A stretch of 64,000 bases of DNA from SCTD01 sp963784675. GTDB lineage: Bacteria > Actinomycetota > Actinomycetes > Mycobacteriales > SCTD01. A model generated the notes under the pieces. That model did no database searches. It saw only the letters and a program-made list of their open reading frames with translations, and was not told the DNA's origin. Below are positions 63,590 through 64,000 of the stretch, piece after piece. Every line of letters starts with the position of its first letter. Positions within the stretch are counted from its first letter, which is position 1. The position numbers were made by a program, and so were the translations under genes. The DNA lies in contig CAWASE010000019.1 in assembly GCA_963784675.1 (NCBI GenBank), positions 496,001 to 560,000 of the forward strand, written 5' to 3'.

Positions 63590-64000
63590 TCAGCGGCCGA
63601 CGAAGGTCGCGGGCCGCTTCTCGGCGAAGGCCCGCGGGCCTTCCTTGGCGTCCTCGGTGGCGAAGACGGGCATGCCGATCTGCAGCTCCACCTTCAGGGC
63701 CTCGTCCTCGGGCAGCCCTTCGGTCTCGGTCAGCGACCGCTTGACGGCGCGCACCGCGACCGGCCCGTTCGCGCAGACGGCGGTGGCGATCTCCAGCGCG
63801 CGCTCCAGCGCGGTGCCGGTCGGGACGACCGAGCCGATCAGGCCGTACTCCAGGGCCTGCTGCGCCGTGATGGTCTTGCCGGTCAGCAGCATCTCGGCAG
63901 CGATCGTGTACGGGATCTGGCGACGCAGACGCACCGTCGACCCGCCCAGCGGGAACAGCCCGCGCCGCACCTCGGCGACGCCGAACGTCGCCCCTTCACC
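63590..64000 (-). CDS. Enoyl-CoA hydratase/isomerase, 3' part (5' end beyond window)
   Basis: The open frame continues past base 64000, so only the C-terminal about 136 residues are seen: GEGATFGVAEVRRGLFPLGG, IPYTIAAEMLLTGKTITAQQALEYGL, VNAV-like ANGPVAVRAVKRSL, and SEDAKEGPRAFAEKR-type end (TEDAKEGPRAFAEKRPATF). Typical crotonase-family beta-oxidation enzyme. The Glu in GVAEVRRGL fits a catalytic position. Fits the acyl-CoA degradation neighbourhood. Confidence 0.9.
   Translation of the reverse strand, partial: GEGATFGVAEVRRGLFPLGGSTVRLRRQIPYTIAAEMLLTGKTITAQQALEYGLIGSVVPTGTALERALEIATAVCANGPVAVRAVKRSLTETEGLPEDEALKVELQIGMPVFATEDAKEGPRAFAEKRPATFVGR

Overview
The window is chromosomal DNA of a very GC-rich actinobacterium. 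Evidence: strong G/C third-position bias, GTG starts, GTGA/ATGA stop-start overlaps, a complete egtABCDE ergothioneine cluster, menaquinone genes, three KstR-type operators, and at least nine genes whose start codon lies exactly 7 nt after a TANNNT -10 box (leaderless mRNAs). A member of the Frankiales/Geodermatophilales group is possible, but genus is inferred only. I see no rRNA, tRNA, CRISPR array, integrase or transposase.

Layout. 0.3-9.5 kb: a small broken conserved gene, pepA (-), egtABCDE (+), gcvT, and a shikimate-kinase-like gene. 9.6-12.4 kb (-): late cobalamin genes cobS, a short CobT-like gene, and an MBL-CobU fusion. 12.5-16.6 kb: small ORF, channel-like membrane protein plus aldo/keto reductase, a lipoprotein, and terC behind a probable yybP-ykoY manganese riboswitch. 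16.7-24.6 kb: miaB, VOC protein, a heavily frameshifted acyl-CoA ligase, ABM protein, FeS photolyase, DUF1697, and an M4 protease with an emfourin-like inhibitor. 24.6-32.5 kb: menaquinone genes menF, menD, menC, menB, menE, menA, with an MBL hydrolase downstream of menD. 32.5-41.2 kb: DUF2237, XRE-cupin regulator facing an oxidoreductase-methyltransferase, EEP nuclease, GH3 lipoprotein, esterase, two bPH2 membrane proteins, small membrane protein. 41.3-53.5 kb: a selenium/molybdenum-tungsten island: selenocysteine formate dehydrogenase (fdhA with in-frame UGA and SECIS hairpin), fdhB, NrfD-like subunit, an Asp-box secreted protein, then a coupled minus-strand operon MobA-MoaD fusion / AOR-family oxidoreductase / moeA / selD. 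53.5-64 kb: a probable KstR regulon: ferredoxin reductase, ferredoxin, PPOX protein, NDMA-type alcohol dehydrogenase, aldehyde dehydrogenase, thioesterase, two acyl-CoA dehydrogenases, MFS transporter, and the 3' part of an enoyl-CoA hydratase.

How the genes fit together. Formate oxidation by the Sec-FDH would deliver electrons through FdhB and the NrfD-type subunit to menaquinone, whose pathway is also encoded here. SelD supplies selenophosphate for Sec; MobA-MoaD and MoeA supply pterin cofactor for FDH and AOR. The last 10 kb looks like steroid side-chain or related acyl-CoA catabolism with its own redox partners.

Sequence quality. Eight genes are each broken by isolated shifts, and every one is consistent with a single extra base (two in menE). 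The acyl-CoA ligase contains about twelve shifts of mixed sign. Family motifs are preserved on both sides of every break, so assembly or sequencing error is as likely as gene decay.
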